Source: Actibacterium sp. (lineage in GTDB: Bacteria > Pseudomonadota > Alphaproteobacteria > Rhodobacterales > Rhodobacteraceae). Taken from it: 64,000 bases of DNA. The stretch lies in assembly GCA_016278325.1 (NCBI GenBank), contig JADQCB010000004.1, positions 62,001 to 126,000 on the forward strand, read 5' to 3'. Of this stretch, positions 36,177-44,279 are shown piece after piece. Positions within the stretch are counted from its first letter, which is position 1. The number at the start of each line of letters is the position of its first letter. The notes beneath the pieces are model-generated. The model was not told the origin of the DNA and did not search any database. It saw only the letters and a list, made by a program, of their open reading frames with translations. A program made the translations under genes and the position numbers.

Positions 36177-36986
36177 TCAATGGGCCGGGGCGTTGACCGG
36201 GTCGAGCAGGGTCCGGCCGCCATCCACCGTCATGATCTGCCCGGTGATGAAACGTGCGCCCTCGGATGCGAGGAACTGCACCGCCTCGGCCACTTCGCCG
36301 GGCTGGGCGATCCGGTTGAGCGGCGTGTGGTCCTTGATATCGGCGCGATAGCCGCTGTGATCCTTCAGCGTGTCCTTGAGGCTGGCCGACAGGACCGAGC
36401 CGAACGCGACCGAGTTCACCCGGATCCGGTGCGGGGCCAGCGCCACGGCCAGCGAACGGGTCATCTGGTCCAGCGCCGCGCAAGAGACCGAATAGCCCAG
36501 AAGCTCGGGGTGGGTGCGCCTCGCGGCGATCGAGGACAGGTTGACGATGGCGCCCTGGCTGCCCTCTTCCTGGCCGTCCTCGGCGGCCTGCCTGATCATC
36601 CGTTTCGCGATACATTGCGACAGGCGCAGGCTGGTCATGAGGTTCTGCTGCAACAGTTCCTCGACCGCGTCGTCATCGGGGTTCAACGGGTCCGAGGCGG
36701 TCATCTGCCGGCTGGCATTGACCAGGATATCGACCCGGTCGAACCGGTCCAGCGTGGCCGACAACAGGTTCGCGATGGTCAGCCTTTCGCGCAGGTCGCC
36801 GGCGAAATAGGCGATGTTTTCCTGTTTCTCGGCCTCTTCGCCGATCTCGTTGATCAGCCGGGCTTCGTCGATGTCGGCGAACATGACGCGGGCGTTCTTT
36901 CGTGCGAAGTGACGTGCGACGGCCAGCCCCACGCCATTGGCCGCGCCGGTGACGATGGCGGTCTTTCCGGAAATCGAGAAACTCAT
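36177..36986 (-). CDS. short-chain dehydrogenase/reductase lacking the catalytic lysine
   Basis: A 269-residue Rossmann-fold SDR. The cofactor motif is TGAANGVG (13-20). NAG is replaced by NAS (90-92), while the active Asn (N115) and Ser (S152, in NLSSIAARR) are present. The YxxxK motif reads YSVSC: Tyr165 is kept but the Lys position (169) is Cys. The C-terminus has the usual ITGQIMTVDGG. Without the lysine, normal hydride-transfer chemistry would be impaired. It may be a divergent enzyme or a non-catalytic member. Confidence 0.88.
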   Translation of the reverse strand: MSFSISGKTAIVTGAANGVGLAVARHFARKNARVMFADIDEARLINEIGEEAEKQENIAYFAGDLRERLTIANLLSATLDRFDRVDILVNASRQMTASDPLNPDDDAVEELLQQNLMTSLRLSQCIAKRMIRQAAEDGQEEGSQGAIVNLSSIAARRTHPELLGYSVSCAALDQMTRSLAVALAPHRIRVNSVAFGSVLSASLKDTLKDHSGYRADIKDHTPLNRIAQPGEVAEAVQFLASEGARFITGQIMTVDGGRTLLDPVNAPAH

Positions 36987-37022
36987 TCGGCGTTCTCCTG
37001 TCTTTCTCGGCTCGGGGGTCGC

Positions 37023-38024
37023 TCAGCGCTGCCGACTCTGCCTGCGCAGCGGCGCCCGGGCGGTCAGGACCTTGAAACCCGTGTCGCCCGCCACCTCCGC
37101 CACGTCGCGGAATAGCTGCGCAAGGGGGCGCTCATAGGGCAGATGGCGATTGGCCACAAGCCAAAGCTGCCCCGACGGGGCAAGCATCCGCGCCGCCGCG
37201 GTCAGGAAAGCCTGGCCCAGGGCGTGATCCGCGGTGCGGCCGGTATGGAAGGGCGGGTTCGTGACGATCACGTCGAACGGATCCTCCGGGGTGAACCGCG
37301 TCGCATCGGCCCAGTGAAACCGGGCGCGGGGATCGGTGATGTTCTGCCTGGCGCATTGCAGGGCGGCATGTTCGGCCTCGATCAGGTGGACCTGCGTCAC
37401 CTCCTTGCGCTTGAGCACCTCGGCGGCCAGATAGCCCCAGCCGGCGCCAAGATCGGCCACCCGGCCTTTCAGATGCGCCGGCAGCGTATCGGCCAAAAGC
37501 GCCGAGCCGCGGTCGATGCCATCGGCCGAGAACACGCCGGGCATGGTTCGGAACCCGGCCGGGCCGTCGACCGGCGCTGCTTCCCAGTCGGCGAAGGCCG
37601 CCGGGTCGGCCGCGTGAAGGCTGAACAGCTTGCCATGCGCGCGGGATATCGGCATCGACACGTCGGCCCGTTGCCGACATTCCTTGAGCAGGCTGTCGAT
37701 CCCATCGGTCTTTTGCCCATCGACGATCACCGGCCCGTCGGTCAGCGCGACGGCCTCGGCGATCAGGGCCCGTGCCTCGGCCTTGGCGCGGGGCACGCAG
37801 ACAAGCGTGGCGGCATGGCGGCCCTCGGCCGCGACGGCGCAGGCATATCCGCGCGCCGCCCAGGCATCGTGATCGGGCCGGAACCCCTGGATGATCAGCA
37901 CCCGCGCGCGGGGCAGGGCCGACAGGTCGGCATCCGCGCGCGGGCGCATGACGGCCACCTGCCCGTTCGCGGGAATCGTGACGGCGCCGGTTTCCAGCGC
38001 AAGGCTCAGGCGGCTTCGGGACAT
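37023..38024 (-). CDS. rsmC: class I SAM methyltransferase, RsmC-like (16S rRNA G1207 type)
   Basis: A 333-residue protein with a degenerate N-terminal half and a catalytic C-terminal methyltransferase half, the RsmC layout. The SAM motif is DLGAGWGYLAAEVL (about 192), and the catalytic motif is NPPFH, typical of guanine-N2 rRNA methyltransferases. It would methylate 16S rRNA. It ends 37 bp before the SDR gene on the same strand. RsmC is the best guess; related RlmG-type proteins are an alternative. Confidence 0.8.
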   Translation of the reverse strand: MSRSRLSLALETGAVTIPANGQVAVMRPRADADLSALPRARVLIIQGFRPDHDAWAARGYACAVAAEGRHAATLVCVPRAKAEARALIAEAVALTDGPVIVDGQKTDGIDSLLKECRQRADVSMPISRAHGKLFSLHAADPAAFADWEAAPVDGPAGFRTMPGVFSADGIDRGSALLADTLPAHLKGRVADLGAGWGYLAAEVLKRKEVTQVHLIEAEHAALQCARQNITDPRARFHWADATRFTPEDPFDVIVTNPPFHTGRTADHALGQAFLTAAARMLAPSGQLWLVANRHLPYERPLAQLFRDVAEVAGDTGFKVLTARAPLRRQSRQR

Positions 38025-38043
38025 GGGCGGGCGCCGGAACGCC

Positions 38044-38367
38044 CTATTCCTTTTCCATGGTGCATTGCAGCGGATGCTGATGGCGGCGCGCGAAATCCAT
38101 GACCTGGGCCACCTTGGTCTCGGCCACTTCGAACGAGAACACGCCGACCACGGCCAGCCCCTTCTTGTGCACCGTCAACATCAATTCGAACGCCTGCGCA
38201 TGGCTCAGGCCGAAGAAACGCTCCAGAACATGCACGACGAACTCCATCGGGGTGTAATCGTCGTTCAGGATGAGAACCTTGTAAAGCGGTGGCCGTTGGG
38301 TCTTTGCGCGGGTCTTGGTGACGACACCGGTGTCGTCCTGGCCCTGATCGTCCTTGTCCGACATCAT
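38044..38367 (-). CDS. clpS: ATP-dependent Clp protease adaptor protein ClpS
   Basis: A 107-residue adaptor that delivers N-degron substrates to ClpAP. The core [20 protein letters not shown] (about 26-45), the HKKG segment and [11 protein letters not shown] tail are characteristic. The N-terminal 25 residues are polar and variable, as usual. Two consecutive ATGs (38367, 38364) are possible. clpA is not in the window. It converges with no gene; the rsmC-like gene begins 20 bp downstream on the same strand. Confidence 0.95.
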   Translation of the reverse strand: MMSDKDDQGQDDTGVVTKTRAKTQRPPLYKVLILNDDYTPMEFVVHVLERFFGLSHAQAFELMLTVHKKGLAVVGVFSFEVAETKVAQVMDFARRHQHPLQCTMEKE

Positions 38368-38486
38368 GTGGTTTCGGCGTTGCACGGGGCGCGCCCTCCG
38401 CATGTGGCATGTTTGAGTGGTCTCGTCTCGGACCTGATTATATATGCCGCCCAGGCCCCGTGAAAAGGGGGCAGGACGGAGGGAGA

Positions 38487-39197
38487 ATGAACACCATGGC
38501 CAGGCGCCTGACAACCATCGCCTTCGATGCCGACGATACGCTGTGGCACAACGAGCGGTTCTTTCGCATGACCCAGGCGCGTTTCGCCGAGATGCTGAGC
38601 GATTACGCCGCGCCCGAGCATCTGCAAGAGCGGTTGCTGGCGGCCGAGCGGCGCAATCTGGGCCATTACGGTTTCGGTGTGAAGGGTTTCGTGCTGTCGA
38701 TGATCGAAACCGCGATCGAGGTGACCGATGGCAAGGTGGCGGCACCGGTGATCGGGCGGTTGCTGGAGGCCGGGCAGGACATGCTGCGCCATCCGATCGA
38801 ACTGTTGCCGCATGTGCGCAGCACGGTCGAGACGCTGGCTGACGATCACCGGATCCTGCTGATCACCAAGGGCGATCTTCTGGATCAGGAACGCAAGCTG
38901 GCGCAATCGGGGCTTGGCGACCTGTTCGACGCGGTCGAGATCGTCTCGGACAAGACGCCGCAGGTCTATGCCGGCGCATTCGCGCGGCATGGCGAAGGGG
39001 CCGAGCGCGCGATGATGGTCGGAAATTCAATGCGCTCTGACGTGATTCCGGCGCTCGACGCGGGGGCGTGGGGCGTGTTCGTTCCGCATGGCGTGCCCTG
39101 GGCGCTGGAACACGCCCACCCGCCGCAGGATCGTGCCCGCTTTCACGAATTGAATTCCCTGGCCGGTTTGCCGGGGCTGGTTGCGACGCTGGATTGA
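38487..39197 (+). CDS. HAD-superfamily hydrolase
   Basis: A 236-residue phosphatase-type protein. Motif I is FDADDTLW (D14, D16), motif II is LLITKGD, and motif III/IV lies in SDKTPQVY and [18 protein letters not shown]. These show the nucleophile and metal-binding aspartates. A GGAGGG run lies 3-4 bases before ATG 38487; ATG 38496 is an alternative. It diverges from clpS. Substrate not identifiable. Confidence 0.88.
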   Translation: MNTMARRLTTIAFDADDTLWHNERFFRMTQARFAEMLSDYAAPEHLQERLLAAERRNLGHYGFGVKGFVLSMIETAIEVTDGKVAAPVIGRLLEAGQDMLRHPIELLPHVRSTVETLADDHRILLITKGDLLDQERKLAQSGLGDLFDAVEIVSDKTPQVYAGAFARHGEGAERAMMVGNSMRSDVIPALDAGAWGVFVPHGVPWALEHAHPPQDRARFHELNSLAGLPGLVATLD

Positions 39198-39224
39198 TAT
39201 CTTGTGGGTGTATGCCCCCGTGAC

Positions 39225-39236
39225 ACGAGATCTCGT
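39225..39236. other. 12 bp palindrome before dacC
   Basis: ACGAGATCTCGT is perfectly symmetrical and lies 27 bases after the HAD gene stop and about 76 bases before a TATAAT hexamer. It may be an operator of the downstream gene. Confidence 0.25.
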
Positions 39237-39312
39237 CGGCAGATGAAATCAAAGCCAAAACTGATTGAAATTACTTGTTTTCCGGCTCACGGCGCTGTGT
39301 TACGCTGCGCGA

Positions 39313-39318
39313 TATAAT
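39313..39318 (+). promoter_or_regulatory. possible -10 element of the D,D-carboxypeptidase gene
   Basis: TATAAT lies 54 bases before the GTG start in an A+T-richer stretch (39240-39330). No good -35 hexamer is found 16-18 bases upstream, so an activator may be needed. Confidence 0.4.
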
Positions 39319-39372
39319 GACAAGCCGACCGGAAGATAATCCGGCGGCACGAGGCAGATAAGGGCGAGCGAC

Positions 39373-40788
39373 GTGGACAAGACGGGGCAGTGCGTCCGAA
39401 AAGGGCTGGTTTTCGCGATTATTGCGCTGACGCTTGCGGCGGCGCCCTTGAAATCATTCGCCGCGCCCTTTGCGGCGATGGTGATGGATGCGCGATCGGG
39501 CGAGGTGATCTATTCACGCAATGCCGACACGCGCCTTCATCCGGCCTCTCTGACCAAGATGATGACCCTCTACATCGCATTCGAGGCTGTCGAGCATGGC
39601 GAGATCTCGTTGGATACCGAGGTGACGATATCGCGCAACGCCGCGTCCGAGCCGCCGTCGAAGCTGGGGCTTCGCCCGGGGCAGAAGATCCGGCTGCGCT
39701 ATCTGATCCGGGCCGCCGCCGTCAAATCGGCCAATGACGCGGCCACCGCCATCGGCGAGGCGATCGAGGGCAGCGAAGAAGCCTTCGCGCGCCGGATGAA
39801 CCGCACCGCCAGGGCGATGGGGATGACGCGAACCACGTTCAAGAACATGCATGGCCTGACGGAAGCGGGCCACCTGTCCACCGCGCGCGACATGACCGTG
39901 CTCGGGCGGCATGTGTTCTATGACTATCCGGACTATTACAACCTGTTTTCCCGGATCACGGCCGATGCCGGCACGCGCACGGTCTATCATACCAACCGCA
40001 GGTTCCTGCGGTCCTATCGCGGCGCCGACGGGATCAAGACCGGCTATACCAGCGCGTCGGGCTTCAACCTCGTGGCGTCGGCCGAGCGGGGCGGCGAGCG
40101 GATCATAACCACGGTCTTCGGCGGGGCCTCGACTGCGGCGCGCAATGCAAAGGTGGCCGAGCTGATGGATCTGGGCTTTGGCAAGGCGCCGCGCCGCGTC
40201 GCGATCCGCCGGCCGCAAAAACCGCCCTATATGGGCCATGCCGATGATGGCCGGGTGGGCAAGGCGGTGCGTGTGTCGACGCTGATCGGTCGCTCTCCGC
40301 TGCCGCGCGCCCGCCCCGTCGCGGACCCGCCGAAAGAGCTTTTGCTCGCGATCGAGGGCGGTATCGCCGAGGCGGTGGACGAGATTGCCGCCACTCCGGT
40401 CGCCGAGGGCAGTTCGGACGGCACCCTGCCGGCCCTTCCCCTGCAAGAGGTGCCCGTGCCGCAGCCCCGGCCCGCGGAGCTGACACTCGCCGCGCTGGAG
40501 CCTGCCGGGGCGGAACAGCCGCAGATCGTCACGCGGATGTCGTCCTCCGGCGGGCGTCAGTGGGGGATCAATGTCGGTCGTTACGGGTCCCGCTATCAGG
40601 CGGAAAAGGTCTTGCTTCAGACCGCGCTTAAAGAACTTGGAACGCTCGATGATGCGCTGCGCAAGGTCAAGCAGGGCAACCTTGGCTTCGATGCCAATTT
40701 CGTGGGCATGACCGAGCAGGAAGCGGCGCTTGCCTGCCGCCGCCTGTCGGCGCGCGGGGCCGAATGCACGCCCTTCGGCCCTTCCTGA
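39373..40788 (+). CDS. dacC: serine-type D-alanyl-D-alanine carboxypeptidase with C-terminal SPOR domain
   Basis: A 471-residue periplasmic penicillin-binding protein of the PBP5/6 type that trims peptidoglycan stem peptides. A signal peptide (about 1-30) is followed by the active-site motifs SLTK (59-62), SAN (119-121) and KTG (222-224). Instead of the usual membrane-anchor end, a proline-rich linker leads to a SPOR-like domain from about 395 (GRQWGINVGRYGSRYQAEKVL), which binds denuded glycan at division sites. Start is GTG with a weak purine site. SPOR-tailed DacC proteins are known in alphaproteobacteria. Confidence 0.92.
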   Translation: MDKTGQCVRKGLVFAIIALTLAAAPLKSFAAPFAAMVMDARSGEVIYSRNADTRLHPASLTKMMTLYIAFEAVEHGEISLDTEVTISRNAASEPPSKLGLRPGQKIRLRYLIRAAAVKSANDAATAIGEAIEGSEEAFARRMNRTARAMGMTRTTFKNMHGLTEAGHLSTARDMTVLGRHVFYDYPDYYNLFSRITADAGTRTVYHTNRRFLRSYRGADGIKTGYTSASGFNLVASAERGGERIITTVFGGASTAARNAKVAELMDLGFGKAPRRVAIRRPQKPPYMGHADDGRVGKAVRVSTLIGRSPLPRARPVADPPKELLLAIEGGIAEAVDEIAATPVAEGSSDGTLPALPLQEVPVPQPRPAELTLAALEPAGAEQPQIVTRMSSSGGRQWGINVGRYGSRYQAEKVLLQTALKELGTLDDALRKVKQGNLGFDANFVGMTEQEAALACRRLSARGAECTPFGPS

Positions 40789-40867
40789 GCGCCGGCGGGC
40801 GCCATGACATGCCGCGATCGACCGGGAAGGCCGGGCCGCCAGGGCACACATCCACGGCAGGCCGGTG

Positions 40868-41530
40868 TCAGACGCGGGCGCGGTGCGGGTCATCCAGCGT
40901 CGGCACGCCCGAAAGCCAGTCGTGATAGGGGCTGCTGCGCACCCGGGCCAGAAGGTCGCGCAATGCGGCCAGCGGCGTCTCGCTGAAATCCACGCGCAGG
41001 GTCAGCGGCGCCATGTCGCGCCCGACCACCAGCAGGGCTGCCGACAGCAGGCCCCGGCTGTCCGACCCGGCCCGTTCCCCGGCGAAGAGACTGGCCAGGA
41101 GCCGGTCCTCGAAATCGCCTTTCGTGCTCAGAAAGCTGTCAAGCGTCGCGTCCAGCACGGCCTCGGAACTCAGCATGTTGCCGGCGACGATCACCGCCCC
41201 CTCGGCGCGGTGCGCGCAGGTCGCGATCGATTGTGCGCCGGTGAAGGCCGCCGTGCCGCCCGCGGGGTCAAGTGCGGCCAGTTGGCGATGCTCGCGCCCG
41301 GTGTCGGGCTGGACGACCGCCGTGACCGCCTCGGGGGCCGTCAGGCCGTCCCGCATTTGCTCGAGCACCGATTCCCCCCAAAGGGTTGAAGGGGCCGTCC
41401 CCTGCGAGGCCGACATCCCGGCCCTGGGATCGCCGCGCAGCACCCAACCGCCGACGCAAAGGCTGCCGGTGGTGGCCGCCCCGCCGAACCTGCCCGTTCG
41501 TTCATCGAATGCGAGTATGGAATAGGTCAT
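40868..41530 (-). CDS. DUF1028 family protein, putative Ntn-type hydrolase
   Basis: A 220-residue protein of the DUF1028 family, which structural genomics places in the Ntn-hydrolase fold. ATG 41530 makes Thr the second residue (MTYSILAFDERTGRFG), so removal of Met would expose an N-terminal Thr, the nucleophile type used by Ntn enzymes. GGAATTGSLCVGG and GMSASQGTAPS are conserved-looking core strands. The frame opens at 41569, but the family N-terminus is MT-(F/Y)-S-I. The gene diverges from a peptide-type ABC operon with shared palindromes, suggesting it acts on the imported compound, perhaps as an amidase or peptidase. Function not established. Confidence 0.85.
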   Translation of the reverse strand: MTYSILAFDERTGRFGGAATTGSLCVGGWVLRGDPRAGMSASQGTAPSTLWGESVLEQMRDGLTAPEAVTAVVQPDTGREHRQLAALDPAGGTAAFTGAQSIATCAHRAEGAVIVAGNMLSSEAVLDATLDSFLSTKGDFEDRLLASLFAGERAGSDSRGLLSAALLVVGRDMAPLTLRVDFSETPLAALRDLLARVRSSPYHDWLSGVPTLDDPHRARV

Positions 41531-41562
41531 TTGCGCCTTTCGGGCCCTGTTGCCGATCCGGT

Positions 41563-41574
41563 TTATCATGAAAA
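41563..41574. promoter_or_regulatory. operator-like palindrome, copy 1
   Basis: TTATCATGAAAA matches 11 of 12 bases of the perfect palindrome 28 bp downstream. It lies 33 bases from the DUF1028 start and is a candidate site for the GntR regulator encoded at the end of the ABC operon. Confidence 0.6.
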
Positions 41575-41590
41575 ATTCGACTAATCCAAT

Positions 41591-41602
41591 TTATCATGAT
41601 AA
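41591..41602. promoter_or_regulatory. operator-like perfect palindrome, copy 2
   Basis: TTATCATGATAA is a perfect 12 bp dyad centred in an A+T-rich patch 52 bases before the SBP gene. With copy 1 it forms a pair in the divergent promoter, a normal arrangement for FadR-type autoregulation. Confidence 0.65.
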
Positions 41603-41653
41603 TTTTTCCCGGAATCACATAATCAAGTGAGTCACCAACAGAGAGGACGGAAC

Positions 41654-43234
41654 ATGAGACTGATGAATTGGACCCGCCGGGGCATGCTGGGCGTGGCCAC
41701 CGGCATTGCCATGACGATGGGGACCGGCCTGCCGGCCGCGGCCGAGACGCCGCCGGGCGTCCTGGTCGTGGGCCAGATTGCCGAACCCAAGGCGCTGGAC
41801 CCGGCGGCGGTGACAGCGGTGAACGACTTTCGCATCCTGATGAATGTCTATGACGGGCTCGTGCGCTACAAGTCCGGCACGCTCGAGGTCGAACCGGCCC
41901 TCGCCGAAAGCTGGGAAATCAGCGACGACGGCACCGTGTATACCTTCGACCTGCGCGAGGGTGTCACCTTCCATAACGGCAGCCCGTTCAACGCCGAGGC
42001 AGTGAAATTCAATTTCGACCGGATGCTGAACGAGGATCACCCCTATCACGACACCGGCCCGTTCCCGCTGGCCTTCTTCTTCTCGGCGGTGGAAAAGGTC
42101 GAGGTCGTCGATGACATGACGGTGCGCTTCACCTTGAATGCACCCTACGCGCCGTTCCTGTCCAACCTCGCCTATCCGACCGGGTTGATCGTGTCGCCCG
42201 CGGCGGTCAAGCAATATGGCAAGGAATTCGGCCGCCACCCGTCGGGCACCGGCCCGTTCCGCTTTGTCGAATGGCGCAGCAACGAGGCCGTGGTCGTCGA
42301 GAAGAACCCCGATTACTGGGAAGGGGCTCCCGCGCTCGATGCCGTCGTGTTCCGGCCGATCACCGATGCCAATACCCGAACCGCCGAGATGCTGGCGGGC
42401 GGTATCGACCTGATGGTCGAGGTGCCCCCCGTATCGTTGTCGGAATTCCAGAACACGGACGATTACACGGTGCACGAGCAGGCCGGGCCGCATGTCTGGT
42501 TCCTGATCCTGAACACCAAGGAAGGGCCGTTCGCCGACAAGCGGGTGCGCCAGGCGGCGAACTACGCGGTGAACAAGCAGGCCATCGTCGACGACGTCCT
42601 GGAAGGGACCGCCGAGGTTGCCGCGGGTCCGACCCCACCGGCTTTCGCCTGGGCGCATAACGACGCGCTGGAGCCCTATCCCTATGACCCCGAGAAGGCG
42701 CGCGAACTGATCGCCGCGGCCGGCGCCGAGGGGGCCGAGCTGACATTCTATGTCACCGAGGGCGGTTCGGGCATGCTGGACCCGGTGGCCATGGGCACCG
42801 CGATCCAGGCCGATCTGGAAGCGGTGGGTTTCGACGTGAAGATCGAGACCTATGAATGGAACACCTTCCTGGGCGAGGTGAACCCGGGCCTGGAAGGCAA
42901 GGCGGACATGGCCGAAATGGCCTGGATGACCAATGACCCCGATACGCTGCCGTTCCTGACGCTGCGCACCGAAGCCTGGCCCGAGGCTGGCGGTTTCAAC
43001 TCGGGATACTATTCCAACCCCGAGGTGGACAGACTGCTGGAAGAGGCGCGCGTGGCCACCGACCAGGCCCGCCGTGCCGAGCTTTACAAGAAGATGCAGG
43101 TGATCGTGCACGAAGATGCGCCCTGGGTCTTCGTGGCGAACTGGAAGCAGAATGCGGTGACCAGCGACAAGGTGGAGAATTTCCAGCTGGAGCCGTCCTT
43201 CTTCCTGTTACTCGACGACGTGGTGAAGAACTGA
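41654..43234 (+). CDS. ABC transporter substrate-binding protein, peptide family (SBP_bac_5)
   Basis: A 526-residue periplasmic binding protein. The N-terminus MRLMNWTRRGMLGVATGIAM has twin arginines (TRRG), so Tat export is possible, with cleavage near AAAE. Core motifs are ESWEISDDGTVYTFDLREGVTFHNG and HPSGTGPFRFVEW, typical of DppA/OppA. ATG 41654 follows GAGAGG. First gene of an operon with two permease modules, two ATPases and a GntR regulator, so it captures the ligand of that system. A hairpin follows before the permease gene. Confidence 0.92.
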   Translation: MRLMNWTRRGMLGVATGIAMTMGTGLPAAAETPPGVLVVGQIAEPKALDPAAVTAVNDFRILMNVYDGLVRYKSGTLEVEPALAESWEISDDGTVYTFDLREGVTFHNGSPFNAEAVKFNFDRMLNEDHPYHDTGPFPLAFFFSAVEKVEVVDDMTVRFTLNAPYAPFLSNLAYPTGLIVSPAAVKQYGKEFGRHPSGTGPFRFVEWRSNEAVVVEKNPDYWEGAPALDAVVFRPITDANTRTAEMLAGGIDLMVEVPPVSLSEFQNTDDYTVHEQAGPHVWFLILNTKEGPFADKRVRQAANYAVNKQAIVDDVLEGTAEVAAGPTPPAFAWAHNDALEPYPYDPEKARELIAAAGAEGAELTFYVTEGGSGMLDPVAMGTAIQADLEAVGFDVKIETYEWNTFLGEVNPGLEGKADMAEMAWMTNDPDTLPFLTLRTEAWPEAGGFNSGYYSNPEVDRLLEEARVATDQARRAELYKKMQVIVHEDAPWVFVANWKQNAVTSDKVENFQLEPSFFLLLDDVVKN

Positions 43235-43240
43235 ACCGGA

Positions 43241-43266
43241 TCGGGCCGGGCTTGGGCCCGGCCCGA
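43241..43266 (+). terminator. 11 bp stem between SBP and permease genes
   Basis: TCGGGCCGGGC (43241-43251) pairs perfectly with 43256-43266 around a 4-base loop, 6 bases after the SBP stop. It probably stabilises the SBP mRNA or partly stops readthrough, lowering permease expression relative to the binding protein. Confidence 0.6.
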
Positions 43267-43298
43267 CGGGCCGCTGCGCGGCGATTCATGCCTCCGGC

Positions 43299-43316
43299 GG
43301 GAGTATTTCCTCCGAG
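43299..43316. repeat. dispersed intergenic motif, copy 2
   Basis: GGGAGTATTTCCTCCGAG matches 24306-24323 at 16 of 18 bases. It ends just before the ribosome site (GAGAAGAAGG) of the permease gene at 43332. Confidence 0.5.
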
Positions 43317-43331
43317 AAGAAGGGGCCGGCG

Positions 43332-44279
43332 ATGGGCGGCTATATCGCGAAACGTCTGTTGTCGGCGATCCCGGTTCTGATGGGCATCACGGTGATCGTC
43401 TTCAGCATCATGGCGCTGATCCCCGGTGACCCGGCGACGGCGATCCTGGGCAGCTATGCCACGCCCGAGAACGTGGCGGAGCTGAACCGGGACCTGGGCC
43501 TCGACAGGCCCGCACCGGTGCGGTATTTCATCTGGCTCGGCAACATGTTGCAGGGCGATTTCGGGCGATCCTTTTCGCTGAACCGTCCGGTGATCGACGA
43601 GGTTCTGGACAGGTTTTCCGCGACGCTGGTGCTGGCGGGCACGTCTTTCGTGTTATGTGCGCTGCTGGGCATTCTGGCGGGCGTCGTGTCGGCCGCGCGG
43701 CAATACGGCCTGGCCGACAAGGCGATCACCTTCGCGGTGCTGCTGGGCATCTCGATTCCTTCGTTTTTCCTGGGGATGATGATGATCCTCTTCTTCGCGG
43801 TTCGGCTGCAATGGCTGCCGGTGTCGGGGATGTACGCGATCTATGGCGGCGGTGGCCTGGTGGACCTGTTGCGCCACCTGGCGATGCCCGCCATCGCGCT
43901 TTCGGTCGTGGCGACGGGCGTGATCGCGCGGCTGTCCCGCTCGGCCATGCTGGAAGTTCTGCGCCAGGATTTCATACGCACTGCGCGGGCCAAGGGCGTG
44001 GGCGAGCGCCGGGTGATCTGGCGCCACGCACTGCGCGCGGCGATGGTCAGCATCATCCCGGTTCTGGGCATACAGGCCGGGTTCGTCCTGTCCGGTGCGG
44101 TCTATATCGAGATCGTGTTCCAGTGGCCGGGCGTGGGGCGGATGCTGGTGGATGCGATCCTGACGCGCGACATCCTGCTGGTTCAGGGCGGGGTGGTCTT
44201 TGTCGCTGCCTGCTATGTGATGTTCAACATCGCCGTCGACGTGGCACAGAGCCTGCTTGACCCGAGGATCAGGACATGA
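43332..44279 (+). CDS. peptide-type ABC transporter permease (DppB-like)
   Basis: A 315-residue inner-membrane permease with about six helices. It has the N-terminal MGGYIAKRLLSAIPVLMGITVIVFSIMALIPGDP typical of DppB/OppB and the EAA-loop region RTARAKGVGERRVIWRHALR, which contacts the ATPase. It overlaps the next gene by 4 bp (ATGA) and follows the SBP gene by 97 bp. The ligand is inferred to be a small peptide or related compound. Confidence 0.93.
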   Translation: MGGYIAKRLLSAIPVLMGITVIVFSIMALIPGDPATAILGSYATPENVAELNRDLGLDRPAPVRYFIWLGNMLQGDFGRSFSLNRPVIDEVLDRFSATLVLAGTSFVLCALLGILAGVVSAARQYGLADKAITFAVLLGISIPSFFLGMMMILFFAVRLQWLPVSGMYAIYGGGGLVDLLRHLAMPAIALSVVATGVIARLSRSAMLEVLRQDFIRTARAKGVGERRVIWRHALRAAMVSIIPVLGIQAGFVLSGAVYIEIVFQWPGVGRMLVDAILTRDILLVQGGVVFVAACYVMFNIAVDVAQSLLDPRIRT

